Below, piece by piece: positions 49,893 to 57,718 of a DNA stretch of 64,000 bases. The notes beneath the pieces are model-generated. The model saw only the letters and a list, made by a program, of their open reading frames with translations. It did not search any database and had not been told where the DNA came from. The translations under genes and the position numbers were made by a program. Positions within the stretch are counted from its first letter, which is position 1; the number at the start of each line of letters is the position of its first letter. This DNA is from Streptomyces brevispora (GTDB lineage: Bacteria; Actinomycetota; Actinomycetes; Streptomycetales; Streptomycetaceae): assembly GCF_007829885.1 (NCBI RefSeq), contig NZ_VIWW01000002.1, positions 620,001-684,000 of the forward strand, given 5' to 3'.

Positions 49893-50963
49893 TCATGCCG
49901 TTCTGGCTGGTTGGCGGGTGCGGGGGCGGCTGGCTTCTTCGGCGAGGTGGTCGAGTTGCATGGCGTCGAGGGTTTTCTTGGTGATGCGTTCGGTGCCGTC
50001 GCAGATGGCGGTGATGGCGGCTTGGCGGATGAGGCGGGAGAGGCTGCCGATGCGGCCGGCGGTGCGCTGGTGGAGGTAGGCGGCGTGGCGGGGGAGTGCG
50101 CCGGGTGTGTGCTGGGTGAGGTCGAGGGCGTTCTCCATGTCGGTGATGAGGTCGGTGAAGGGGCGGGTGTTTCCGTGGCGGGCAGGGAGGGGGCCGCAGG
50201 TGATGAGGCTGGCGCGGCCAGCGAGTTGGGCGCCGCGTACTCCGGCGAACAGCGTGGTTGAGGCGACGTCGATGCCGGTGTAGACGAAGGTCGCTCGGAT
50301 GCGTTCGGTCAGGTCTTTGAGCAGGTCGGCGGCTTCCGCGCCGGTGGTCGTGCGCGGGTTGAGGCGGTGGATCTCGTCGATGAGGACCAGGCGGACGCCG
50401 GCGGCGGTGTAGGTGTGGCAGACGGCCTCGGTGATCTGGGTCTGGGTCATGCGGGTGGTGACGGGGATGCCGAGATAGCGGGCGAATTCGGTGGCCAGGG
50501 TTTTCGCGGTGGCGCCGGGCGGCACCAGCAGGTACGCGACCGGTATCTGCTGGTGGGTGCGTCCGGGCGGGGCGGGGTGTTTGCGGGTGTGGGCGAGGTG
50601 GCAGGTGCGTCCGACTTCGAGGAGGGCGGTCGTTTTCCCGGCCGCGGCGGGGCCGGTGACGATCAGTGAGGGCCGGGCGGTGGTCTGCTGGTGGCGGCCG
50701 AGGAGCATGAGGGTGCGGACCTGGGTGGCGAGGGTGTTGATGGCGGGGGTGCGGACGGTGACGAACGCGGAGTGGTAGGCGAGGCGTTCTTCCGTGCTGC
50801 GTGGGGTGTCGCCTTGCTGTGGCGGGGTGAGGGGTGGGGTGGTGGCGAAGTGCTGCCAGCCCTGCCAGGTGGTGATCGGCCACTCCGGCTCGACTGTGTG
50901 CGTGCCGGGCAGCGGTGCCTCGGTGTCGGCGGGGGCGTGGTGGTTGCGTGCGGGGCTGGTCAC
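49893..50963 (-). CDS. TnsC/TniB-like AAA+ ATPase
   Basis: A 356-residue ATPase. Walker A GPAAAGKT (residues 104-111) and Walker B LVLIDE (192-197) are intact, followed by IHRLNPRTTTGAEAADLLKD and a sensor-like TFVYTGIDVASTTLF. The C-terminal region (TAGRIGSLSRLIRQAAITAI) is typical of TniB, which links target choice to the transposase. GTG 50963 overlaps the TnsB stop by four bases, so it is co-translated. In Tn7-like systems this protein forms an ATP-dependent filament on target DNA that recruits the transposase. Confidence 0.9.
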   Translation of the reverse strand: MTSPARNHHAPADTEAPLPGTHTVEPEWPITTWQGWQHFATTPPLTPPQQGDTPRSTEERLAYHSAFVTVRTPAINTLATQVRTLMLLGRHQQTTARPSLIVTGPAAAGKTTALLEVGRTCHLAHTRKHPAPPGRTHQQIPVAYLLVPPGATAKTLATEFARYLGIPVTTRMTQTQITEAVCHTYTAAGVRLVLIDEIHRLNPRTTTGAEAADLLKDLTERIRATFVYTGIDVASTTLFAGVRGAQLAGRASLITCGPLPARHGNTRPFTDLITDMENALDLTQHTPGALPRHAAYLHQRTAGRIGSLSRLIRQAAITAICDGTERITKKTLDAMQLDHLAEEASRPRTRQPARTA

Positions 50964-53101
50964 CAGTTGAGGGCTTCCTGGGCGGGGTCGTAGAGGCCGA
51001 GTCCGGTGTACGGGACGGGCACGTCGCTGGTGTCGCCGGGTCCGAGTTCGTCTTCGCTGTCGGCCTGTTCTGGTTCGTCGGGCTGGTCGTCGAGGTCGTC
51101 GATGCTGTCGTCGTCCCAGGCGTCGGCCTGCGGGGCCGGATCGTGGGGAGGGCGGGTGCCGGCTGCGGGCGGGGGTGTTTTCAGTGGTGCGGCGCGGGTG
51201 ATCAGGCGCTGTTCGCCGGGGGTGGCGGTGCCGGTGTGGGCGCGGCGCATGAGCTGGTCGAGGGCGTCGGCGAGGTCGGCTTCGTGGGTGTCGCGGTCGC
51301 TGTGGCGGGTGGTGATCGTTTTGATGTGCTGCCAGGTGGCGCTGTTGAACGGCTGGTGGATGTGGTCGCGGTGGATCCACGGGATCTCTGTCAGGTGTCC
51401 GTCGGGCAGGCGGATCCAGACCTGGCGGGCGTCGTGGGGGTTGGTGTGGACTTCCCATTTGCCGCCGCGCGCGGTGACGGGGGAGGGCTGGCCGCGGTAG
51501 GGGGCGAGGACATCGTGGTCGTAGGTGCGGTGGTCGATGCGGATGCCGCGTTCGGTGATGGCCTGCCAGCGCACCGGCAGCAGTTCGAGGTAGTCGCTGC
51601 CGCTCAAGGGGAGGGGCACGTAGCCGGTCACGGCGATGAGCGCGGCCCACATCTGGTTCGGGGTGAGAGCCTTCTTCGGCAGGGTGGGGTGGCGCAGGCC
51701 TTCGTGGGGGCGGTGGTGGTAGTGGATCAGCCATTCGTCCAGCAGGTCCTGCAGTTGGGCGACGCTGAAGCAGGCCTCGTGTTCGGCGTCCGGTCCGCGG
51801 CGGGTGACGTTGGAGCCGGTGTAGCCGGGCAGGTGCTGGCACAGCAGGGCGTTGATGGTGCCGAAGGTGCGTTCGACGATGCCTTTGGCGGCGGGGGCGT
51901 GGGGCGGGGTGGGCTGGACGCTGATGCCGAGGGTTTCGCAGGCGGCGCTGAACGCCGTGGACAGGTAGATCTTGCCCCGGTCCACGACGATCGTCTCGGG
52001 CACCACGACCGGCCGGGCGGCTGCGCCCTGAAGGCGTTCGTCCAGGTCCATTAGCCGCTGTAGCTGGGGGAGTTGGGTGTGGGCGAGGCGCAGGGCGTCG
52101 GGCCAGGTGGGGCGGGCCGGGTGCGGGACGGCCATCTCGGCGAGCAGCAGGGCCGCGTCGACGGCCTTGGTGCCGGCCGGGCGCAGGACCGCGGCGAGGA
52201 TGGCGCGGGTGGCGACATCTATGGCGATCGTGAGTTCGGGTCGGCCGGTGGTGCCGTCGTCGAAGACGGCCAGGACGTCCAGCCGTGTGGTGTCGACCTG
52301 CACCTGCTCGCCCGGCCGCAGCGCCACGGTCGGAGTGAACGCCCGTCTGCCGGCCGGGGAGGGCAGAGTACGGGCGGGGCGGTGGGGGTGTTCGGAGGGG
52401 TCGGCGAGCTGGTGGACGAGCCGGTAGAAGGTGGCCTGGGAGGGGGCGGGCACTGTGCCGCGGCCGTGCCGGTCGGTAAGGATCTGTGTGACCAGGGGCA
52501 TCAGGCCCTTGACGGTGCCCTTGGAACGGCCGCGCTGGCGGCGCAGCGCTTCCTCGATGGCGGCGATGACGCGTTCGTCGGTGCGCCCGGTAGGCACGGG
52601 CCGACGGGTGGTGCGGTGGTCGACCAGCCCCCACAGTCCCTGCTTGCGGTAGGCCAGGCGCATGCGCTGCACCGTGGTCCGGGAGACAGGGCCGAAGCCG
52701 ATCGCGGTCAGCTCCGCGGCCTTGGCCTCCTCGCGCTGTGCGAGGGTGAACCGGTCGGGGTCGTACTCGGCCCGGGGCATCTCGTCGCTGTCCGTCCCGC
52801 CAGGCAGGCCGGTCTCCACTTCGCGGATGTGCCGCTGCCAGGCCAGTGCCTTGCGCCGCGCGTCCTCGGGCGCGGTTTCGAACAGACCCCACTGCGTTAC
52901 GGCCTGGGGCATCTCGGCGCCCACGATGGTGAAGGACGGGTCGGCGAACAGGTGTCCGGCCACGACCGTCTCGTCTTCGCCTGTTTCACCGGCGAGGTGG
53001 ACCTGCTGCCCCGCCACCGCGATGACCTGCCAGGTGCGGTCACGGAAGCGGACGTGCGCTCCGACCTGCAGCACCGTCCGGCCGCCACGCCGCACGCTCA
53101 C
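50960..53101 (-). CDS. TnsB/TniA-like Mu-type DDE transposase
   Basis: The 713-residue transposase has an N-terminal DNA-binding region with an HTH (LTAIGFGPVSRTTVQRMRLA), the rve catalytic core with D270 (GEQVQVDTTRLDV), D374 (ETIVVDRGKIYLS) and E410 (AAKGIVERTFGTIN, 35 residues after the second D), and a Mu-transposase C-terminal beta-barrel domain (YDHDVLAPYRGQPSPVTARG). The acidic tail (WDDDSIDDLDDQPDEPEQAD) may contact TnsC. All catalytic residues are present. It would cut the 3' ends and join them to target DNA. GTG 53101 overlaps the TnsA-like stop. Confidence 0.92.
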   Translation of the reverse strand: MSVRRGGRTVLQVGAHVRFRDRTWQVIAVAGQQVHLAGETGEDETVVAGHLFADPSFTIVGAEMPQAVTQWGLFETAPEDARRKALAWQRHIREVETGLPGGTDSDEMPRAEYDPDRFTLAQREEAKAAELTAIGFGPVSRTTVQRMRLAYRKQGLWGLVDHRTTRRPVPTGRTDERVIAAIEEALRRQRGRSKGTVKGLMPLVTQILTDRHGRGTVPAPSQATFYRLVHQLADPSEHPHRPARTLPSPAGRRAFTPTVALRPGEQVQVDTTRLDVLAVFDDGTTGRPELTIAIDVATRAILAAVLRPAGTKAVDAALLLAEMAVPHPARPTWPDALRLAHTQLPQLQRLMDLDERLQGAAARPVVVPETIVVDRGKIYLSTAFSAACETLGISVQPTPPHAPAAKGIVERTFGTINALLCQHLPGYTGSNVTRRGPDAEHEACFSVAQLQDLLDEWLIHYHHRPHEGLRHPTLPKKALTPNQMWAALIAVTGYVPLPLSGSDYLELLPVRWQAITERGIRIDHRTYDHDVLAPYRGQPSPVTARGGKWEVHTNPHDARQVWIRLPDGHLTEIPWIHRDHIHQPFNSATWQHIKTITTRHSDRDTHEADLADALDQLMRRAHTGTATPGEQRLITRAAPLKTPPPAAGTRPPHDPAPQADAWDDDSIDDLDDQPDEPEQADSEDELGPGDTSDVPVPYTGLGLYDPAQEALNW

Positions 53102-53922
53102 TGCCCCTCCCCGCTGCCCGGGCCGCCGTGGCCGTTCGCACCGCCGGCGCCGGTGCTGACGAGGACCCGCTCGTTAAGCGGTACGTCCAGGGGCGCGGTG
53201 AGGTGTCCGTGCCACAGGGCGTGGAAGACGGCGGGCAGGACTTCGATCGGGTCGCCCACCGCTTCGACGCCCTCGATCAGCGGCTGCGGCTGTGCGAACA
53301 CCTCACGCAGGGCGGCCGCGAGACGGGGATGGCCGGCGTTGCGGGGGTGGCGGTACCCGGCCAGCCATTTCAGGTTCGCCGAAAGCGTCTTCTCCAGCGG
53401 CTCAAGGCGCCGGTAGCTCCAGCCGGCCTGCGCGCACGCCGCCTCAAGGACCGTCGCAGCACGCTGCGCCCGCTCGCCGCCGGCCTCCAGGTGGTTGGGG
53501 CAGTCGGCCAGCAGGGCGGTGCCGTCGCGGTGGCGGGCGAAGAGCTGCGGCACCCACGAGCGGACCTGGCCGCGCGCGTCCCGCCACAGCAGACGCACCG
53601 GCCGCCCGGCCAGGCCGACCACCTCGGGGTCGCGGTCCAGCACCGTCAGCTGCGCCCGCATCGCGGCCGACCCGCAGGCCACATGCCGGCCGGTCGTGGC
53701 CGACCACCACTGCCCAGGACCCCACCGCCGCCCCGGCACCACCGGGAACGCCGACACCGGCTCCAACTCCTCGAAGGCCACCGCGAGAACCGCGTCCGCC
53801 CACCGCTGCTGCACCACCTGCCCGAGAGGATCGACGAAGACCGCCTCCCACTCGGATCCGGTATCCGTCTGCATGCGCTGTGAGCGGCCACCTGCTGCGA
53901 CCGCTGCGTCCTTGCTGCCCAC
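53098..53922 (-). CDS. TnsA-like subunit lacking recognisable nuclease residues
   Basis: A 274-residue protein related to the TnsA-like heteromeric transposase endonuclease subunits of Streptomyces: FEELEPVSAFPVVPGRRW, GQWWSATTGRHVACGSAAMR, LDRDPEVVGLAGRPVRLLWR and SANLKWLAGYRHPRNAGH. Active relatives as I remember them have an E in SxLERD, a D in HAPDFFAR and a Q/ExK-like strand. Here these positions read SAAMRAQ, WVPQLFAR and LLADCPNH, so the E, D and K are absent. The subunit would not cut 5' ends and may be structural. GTG 53922 or ATG 53874 can start it. It overlaps TnsB by four bases. Confidence 0.8.
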   Translation of the reverse strand: MGSKDAAVAAGGRSQRMQTDTGSEWEAVFVDPLGQVVQQRWADAVLAVAFEELEPVSAFPVVPGRRWGPGQWWSATTGRHVACGSAAMRAQLTVLDRDPEVVGLAGRPVRLLWRDARGQVRSWVPQLFARHRDGTALLADCPNHLEAGGERAQRAATVLEAACAQAGWSYRRLEPLEKTLSANLKWLAGYRHPRNAGHPRLAAALREVFAQPQPLIEGVEAVGDPIEVLPAVFHALWHGHLTAPLDVPLNERVLVSTGAGGANGHGGPGSGEGQ

Positions 53923-53963
53923 GCGCCCCAGTCAAGCCCGTCCTGCCGGTGCGGCGGGCGGCT

Positions 53964-55460
53964 TCACGGATTTTGATCACGAGTGCCGGGCCATGAGGTA
54001 GTGCCCTGCGGATCGCGGCCCGTGCAGAGCCTGCCTGCCTCCTGACACTTGCTCACCGCTCCTTTCCTGGCCGCTCGTTGCGGCTGGTCCGCGAGTGCCT
54101 CGGCCAGGACATCGGCCGGCAGACGGGCCCAGCGCGCCAGATCCTCCAGCGCCATCCCCGCCGCGAGGGCTGCTGCTGCGCTCTCCCGTACGGCCTGCTC
54201 GATCAGTGTGGCGGCATGGCCGAGGTTGCCCAGCAACTGCTGCGCGGCGTCGGCGGTCTTGCCGTACTGGGCGCCGCGCAGCTGGGTCAGCTGTTCTTCG
54301 GCGTCGTTGACCAGGCTGCTGATCAGCGCCCGCTGCTCGGCCGGCACCGCGGAGCGCCACGTGGTGCCCGAGCCGGGCACGCTGCGTTCCTTGGACAGGA
54401 CGCGCAACTGTCCGGCCATGGTCGCGGGCTGGTGTTCCTGGCGCAGCCACCACGGATCGTTGTCGTAGCCGGGCGGGCCGCCGGCGCCACGACGGATGCG
54501 GATGACGGCGCCCATCCACGAGGTCAGCGGGCCGCCGTAGTCGGTCGCCGCCAGCGGCCCCAGCCACCCCCGCCCGACGCGCTCACCGAGTCGGCGGCAG
54601 AACGCCCCGTTGGAGGGCAGCGCCCGCGGCCGCCCGGCACCGCTGTCCCTCCACACCAGCTCGGCCATCGCCGGGTCAAGGAGCGCGTCGGCCACGGCCA
54701 CCACCTCGGGGAAGACGGCCGCGTCCCGGCCCACGATCCGCCACCGCTCCAGCTCCGTCCCGGCGTTGCCGCCCGCGACCTGGTGCAGCCGCTGAGGCCA
54801 GACCGCCTCGCGCTCCCAGTGCAGGGCCTGCTCCCACCACCGGGCCACCACCGCATAAGCCAGAGCGAACACCCTCTCCGGCTCCGCTCCAGCCCGTACC
54901 GCCCGCCGCGCCACACCAGTCCACCGCCGCTGCGCCGCGGCCACTTCCGGCACACCCTGTACGTCCAGATACTCAAGAGGCTGGTCGGCGTCGGCGTCCA
55001 GGAGCCACCGCCCGTGCCGGACACACACCCGCTCCCATCGCGGCGCGTACCGCACCACCCGCACGGCCGTCCCCGTGCGCCGGGCCGCGCACAGACGGCA
55101 GCCGAAGGCGACCGGCCCGGCGACCGCGCCCCCGGTCCGCCACGCGGCCGCCGGCACGCCGTTCTTTCCGGCCGACAGCTTGGCGTCCTGCTGTCCCCAG
55201 GACGGCAACGCCCGCGCCAGCACGTCTTCCTCGACGCCGCACATGCCTGCCAGGAGCTGCCGTCCGGGCGTGTTCAGCAGCACCTCGGCGTCGGCCCGCG
55301 TGCCCCCGCCGTCGTGCCCCGGCGGGTAGTTGCGCCAATGCCAGCACGACCGCAACACCTTCGCTTCCATCCCGTAACGGCCCGCGATGCGGCAGATCAG
55401 CGACGAGGTCGTCTCCCCCTGAAGGGGAACTGTCCGCAGCAGGCCGGGATGATGGGTCAC
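53964..55460 (-). CDS. TniQ/TnsD-like target-selection protein
   Basis: A 498-residue protein. The TniQ-type N-terminus (LLRTVPLQGETTSSLICRIA) is followed by a zinc-finger-like pattern, C121xxC124 in FGCRLCAARR and C146xxH149 in ERVCVRHGRWL. A long helical C-terminal part contains a possible HTH (MALEDLARWARLPADVLAEA). TniQ proteins bring the Tn7-like machinery to its target. It is the first gene of the minus-strand operon, 41 bases before TnsA. The specific target site cannot be read from the sequence. Confidence 0.85.
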   Translation of the reverse strand: MTHHPGLLRTVPLQGETTSSLICRIAGRYGMEAKVLRSCWHWRNYPPGHDGGGTRADAEVLLNTPGRQLLAGMCGVEEDVLARALPSWGQQDAKLSAGKNGVPAAAWRTGGAVAGPVAFGCRLCAARRTGTAVRVVRYAPRWERVCVRHGRWLLDADADQPLEYLDVQGVPEVAAAQRRWTGVARRAVRAGAEPERVFALAYAVVARWWEQALHWEREAVWPQRLHQVAGGNAGTELERWRIVGRDAAVFPEVVAVADALLDPAMAELVWRDSGAGRPRALPSNGAFCRRLGERVGRGWLGPLAATDYGGPLTSWMGAVIRIRRGAGGPPGYDNDPWWLRQEHQPATMAGQLRVLSKERSVPGSGTTWRSAVPAEQRALISSLVNDAEEQLTQLRGAQYGKTADAAQQLLGNLGHAATLIEQAVRESAAAALAAGMALEDLARWARLPADVLAEALADQPQRAARKGAVSKCQEAGRLCTGRDPQGTTSWPGTRDQNP

Positions 55461-55754
55461 TTCACCACGGTCTCGTGTCCGCCGTCCCGGCGGGCGCTTT
55501 TGCAGCGGATGCCCAGGCGCCCCGTCCTCCCGGGGCCGTCACTTCCACTCGACGGGGCCACCTTCAGCCCGTTTTTCCTGTCACCTCCTGCTACCCCTGT
55601 GACCTGCGAAGACGATGCGACAGGTCGGGGGGCAGGGGGAGTTGGGAAAAGATCTTGGCCATCGGCATCCGGATCTGGCCTCCGGCGGCGTGTAAGGGAG
55701 TGAAGGCCCTTGGGCCTTCATCAACGAGTTCGTTTCTACTGGGAGGCCTGGTCG

Positions 55755-56036
55755 ATGACTTGGTCGTACTGGGCAGGAGCGGGCGGGGTTCCCCTGCTGC
55801 TCCTGCTGTTCTTCGCGATGCGCCGCGCCAAGGGCGTCGTGGAGATGCTTGTGAAGGCGTACATCGAGACCCGGACGGAGCGCGAGCAGCGCGCCACCAT
55901 GGTCGCGATGGCGCAGTCCCTGCCCGACGGCGGCGCCGCGGCCCGCTTCGAGGAGGGGCGGCCGGCTTGGCTGTTCCGCAAGGACGCAGCTGACCCGGCA
56001 GGCCATCGGGCCATCGCCACGCGGGAGGCTGCGTGA
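55755..56036 (+). CDS. Small membrane protein preceding an ECF sigma factor
   Basis: A 93-residue protein; GGAGG lies before ATG 55755. One N-terminal transmembrane helix (WAGAGGVPLLLLLFFAMRRA) is followed by a charged cytoplasmic-type helix (VEMLVKAYIETRTEREQRAT) and a short tail. The stop overlaps the sigma-factor start (GTGA) so production is coupled. It may be a membrane tether or anti-sigma-like partner, but it has no known anti-sigma motif. Confidence 0.72.
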   Translation: MTWSYWAGAGGVPLLLLLFFAMRRAKGVVEMLVKAYIETRTEREQRATMVAMAQSLPDGGAAARFEEGRPAWLFRKDAADPAGHRAIATREAA

Positions 56037-56557
56037 GCGAGGCCGCTCCGGGAGCGGACTTCGAGTCCTTCGTCCTCGAGACCATTGAGGCGTTCTCCCG
56101 ACTGGCCCGGGTCGAGGCGGGCGACCTGCACAGCGCAGAAGACGCTGTGCAGGACGTCTACCTGAACATGTACCGGCGGTGGGCGACGATCTCTGCGCAA
56201 GAGGGGTCGCTCACCGCCTACGGCCGCACCGCGGTGAAACGGGCGGTCATCGACCAGTTTCGTCGGAACAAGCGGATGGTCGCGGTACCGGTTCATGAAC
56301 TGCCCGAAACGGAATCAGGCATCGGCATCCCCGAGGCCGCCTACGAAATGATTAAGGAAGGCATCGACGAACTCGTCGCCAGCCTTCCTGAACGGCAGCG
56401 CGAGGTCATCACCCTGTGTGTTCTGCAGGACCTCAGCCCTGCCGTGGTTGCACAGCGCCTCCAGATAAAGGAGGAGTCGGTGAAGCGCTACATCAAAGCC
56501 GCCGCCAACAACCTGAAGAAGTCCATCAACGAACACAGCGAGGAGGCCACCGCATGA
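56033..56557 (+). CDS. ECF-type RNA polymerase sigma factor
   Basis: A 174-residue sigma-70-family protein with region 2 (LHSAEDAVQDVYLNMYRRWA, LTAYGRTAVKRAVIDQFRRN) and region 4 (SLPERQREVITLCVLQDLSP, AVVAQRLQIKEESVKRYIKA). It lacks the long SnoaL-type extension of ECF41. It is translationally coupled on both sides to the small membrane protein and the unknown third gene, which suggests that these two control its activity. Target promoters are unknown. Confidence 0.88.
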   Translation: MSEAAPGADFESFVLETIEAFSRLARVEAGDLHSAEDAVQDVYLNMYRRWATISAQEGSLTAYGRTAVKRAVIDQFRRNKRMVAVPVHELPETESGIGIPEAAYEMIKEGIDELVASLPERQREVITLCVLQDLSPAVVAQRLQIKEESVKRYIKAAANNLKKSINEHSEEATA

Positions 56558-57198
56558 CATACCTGTCCGCTTGGACGCACCAGCCCGAGGAGCGGGGAGC
56601 CATCCGGCTCCTCGCCCTGTGGCTCCTGCTTGAAGGCTCCGAGCAGGCGGTTTCCAGGAGTTCTCGGATCGGTGAGGACTCTGTCCAGGCGGAGGGGGGC
56701 CGGCCTTCGGGCTGGCCCCCGGCCTCCGCCGCCGACCTGGAAAACGGAGGCGGAAACCATCGAATTGGCGTGGTCCGTGAACTGCGTACTCTCCTGAAAA
56801 AGGAAATCGATGATTCCGCGACACCACAGGAAACACGACGCGTAGCAGAAATCCTTGAGTTCCTGGACAGGGATGATGTGGCGCGAATCTGGTGGGAAAG
56901 GGCAGCACTCAAGGGTGACGAGGATGCGCGGGACTATCTTCATATCCTTGACGCCGAGAGGCAAGAAAGCCTATCGGCATGCTGCGGACACGGGAAAGAA
57001 CAGGCTGAGGAGTCTTTCAGATCATTCGTGAGTGGCTTTGCGTGCCGGTCGGCCGGTACTCGCGTTGCTGCAGACAGGGTCGGCTGGGCATTGGGGGAAG
57101 CCGGATCCGGCCTGTCTGAAGCAACACAAGCTCTCGTGCGTGAGATTGAGGACTTCCTGGCGCACCTGGACCACACCACCGGCGGCCCATGGTGCTGA
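56554..57198 (+). CDS. Unknown third protein of the sigma-factor module
   Basis: A 214-residue soluble protein, four-base overlap (ATGA) with the sigma factor. It is mostly helical: LLALWLLLEGSEQAVSRSSR, VVRELRTLLKKEIDDSATPQ, ETRRVAEILEFLDRDDVARI, WWERAALKGDEDARDYLHIL. The last three resemble a TPR/SEL1-like repeat (alanine-rich helix pair with W..AA..GD..A). Cysteines at SACCGHG and FACRSAG might bind metal or sense redox state. I do not recognise the family. Coupling to the sigma factor makes an anti-sigma or effector role likely. Confidence 0.65.
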   Translation: MTYLSAWTHQPEERGAIRLLALWLLLEGSEQAVSRSSRIGEDSVQAEGGRPSGWPPASAADLENGGGNHRIGVVRELRTLLKKEIDDSATPQETRRVAEILEFLDRDDVARIWWERAALKGDEDARDYLHILDAERQESLSACCGHGKEQAEESFRSFVSGFACRSAGTRVAADRVGWALGEAGSGLSEATQALVREIEDFLAHLDHTTGGPWC

Positions 57199-57290
57199 CA
57201 CGACAGCGCGTCACGCGCCCACAGACGGGAGAGTCTTTGTAGACCAGCCTCCATGAGGCCTTCACGCGAGAAGGCCGGACGACTCGTTGA

Positions 57291-57332
57291 AGTGGCGGCC
57301 CATCCCCGCGCCCACGGGGATGGGCCGCCACT
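57291..57332 (+). terminator. Perfect 18-bp hairpin terminator
   Basis: AGTGGCGGCCCATCCCCG (57291-57308) pairs exactly with CGGGGATGGGCCGCCACT (57315-57332), loop CGCCCA. It lies about 90 bases after the sigma-module stop. Confidence 0.85.
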
Positions 57333-57343
57333 GCATTACCCAT

Positions 57344-57369
57344 GGCTCCGTAAGTCGACTCACGGAGCC
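57344..57369. terminator. Second, smaller hairpin
   Basis: GGCTCCGT (57344-57351) pairs with ACGGAGCC (57362-57369) with a 10-base loop, only 11 bases after the first hairpin. Either a tandem terminator or a site with another role. Confidence 0.5.
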
Positions 57370-57650
57370 CTCCGTCAGTCGCGGCTGGATCGAGTACTTG
57401 TCACTGAATATGGGACCGCTGACTCAGTCCCCGGTTGGTGCGACGTCAGCTGGGAGGCGCTGCTGCGGGCGCGGTACGACTTACACCCACCAGCATCGAA
57501 GCGTCCTGGCCAACTGTGCGAGCCTCGCCCAACTCTGGTTTCTACGCTGTTGCCAAGCCAGGGGCTCACCAAACAACAACCACCGCCGGGTTCTTGGCGA
57601 GCTCTTGCTAGTCCTAGCCGCTGCCCCGCTACACGGGATCAAGATGTGAA

Positions 57651-57680
57651 CGCTATCCGTACGCGTTTCGTACGCGCTAT
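57651..57680 (+). promoter_or_regulatory. Repeat-rich promoter/operator region of tap-tpg
   Basis: CGTACGCG occurs at 57658-57665 and 57669-57676, and CGCTAT at 57651 and 57675, 39 to 68 bases upstream of the tap start. The central CGTACG is palindromic. This is a candidate binding site for an autoregulating HTH protein, possibly Tap itself. Confidence 0.5.
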
Positions 57681-57718
57681 GTGCGCTTCACGCTAGGGTC
57701 GGGGGCAGGAGGTTCTGT

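Larger units (their letters stand above)
57199..57718. other. 520-bp gap holding two hairpins and the tap promoter region
   Basis: The reading frames here (for example one starting at 57253) run through the hairpins and show no protein character. I see only the terminator at 57291, the small hairpin at 57344 and the repeats ahead of tap. Confidence 0.55.

Noticed and set aside
50964..52892. Long alternative-frame ORF across the TnsB gene joined to the TnsC frame
   Set aside because: Arg/Pro-rich out-of-frame translation; only its last part (49893-50963) is real TnsC.
57291..57332. Hairpin resembling a single type I-E CRISPR repeat (CCCCGCGCCCACGGGGAT core)
   Set aside because: Only one copy, no spacers, no cas genes, and the 18-bp perfect stem fits a terminator better.
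57253..57696. 147-codon ORF between the sigma module and tap
   Set aside because: It runs through two hairpins, has no ribosome-binding site and no protein character.
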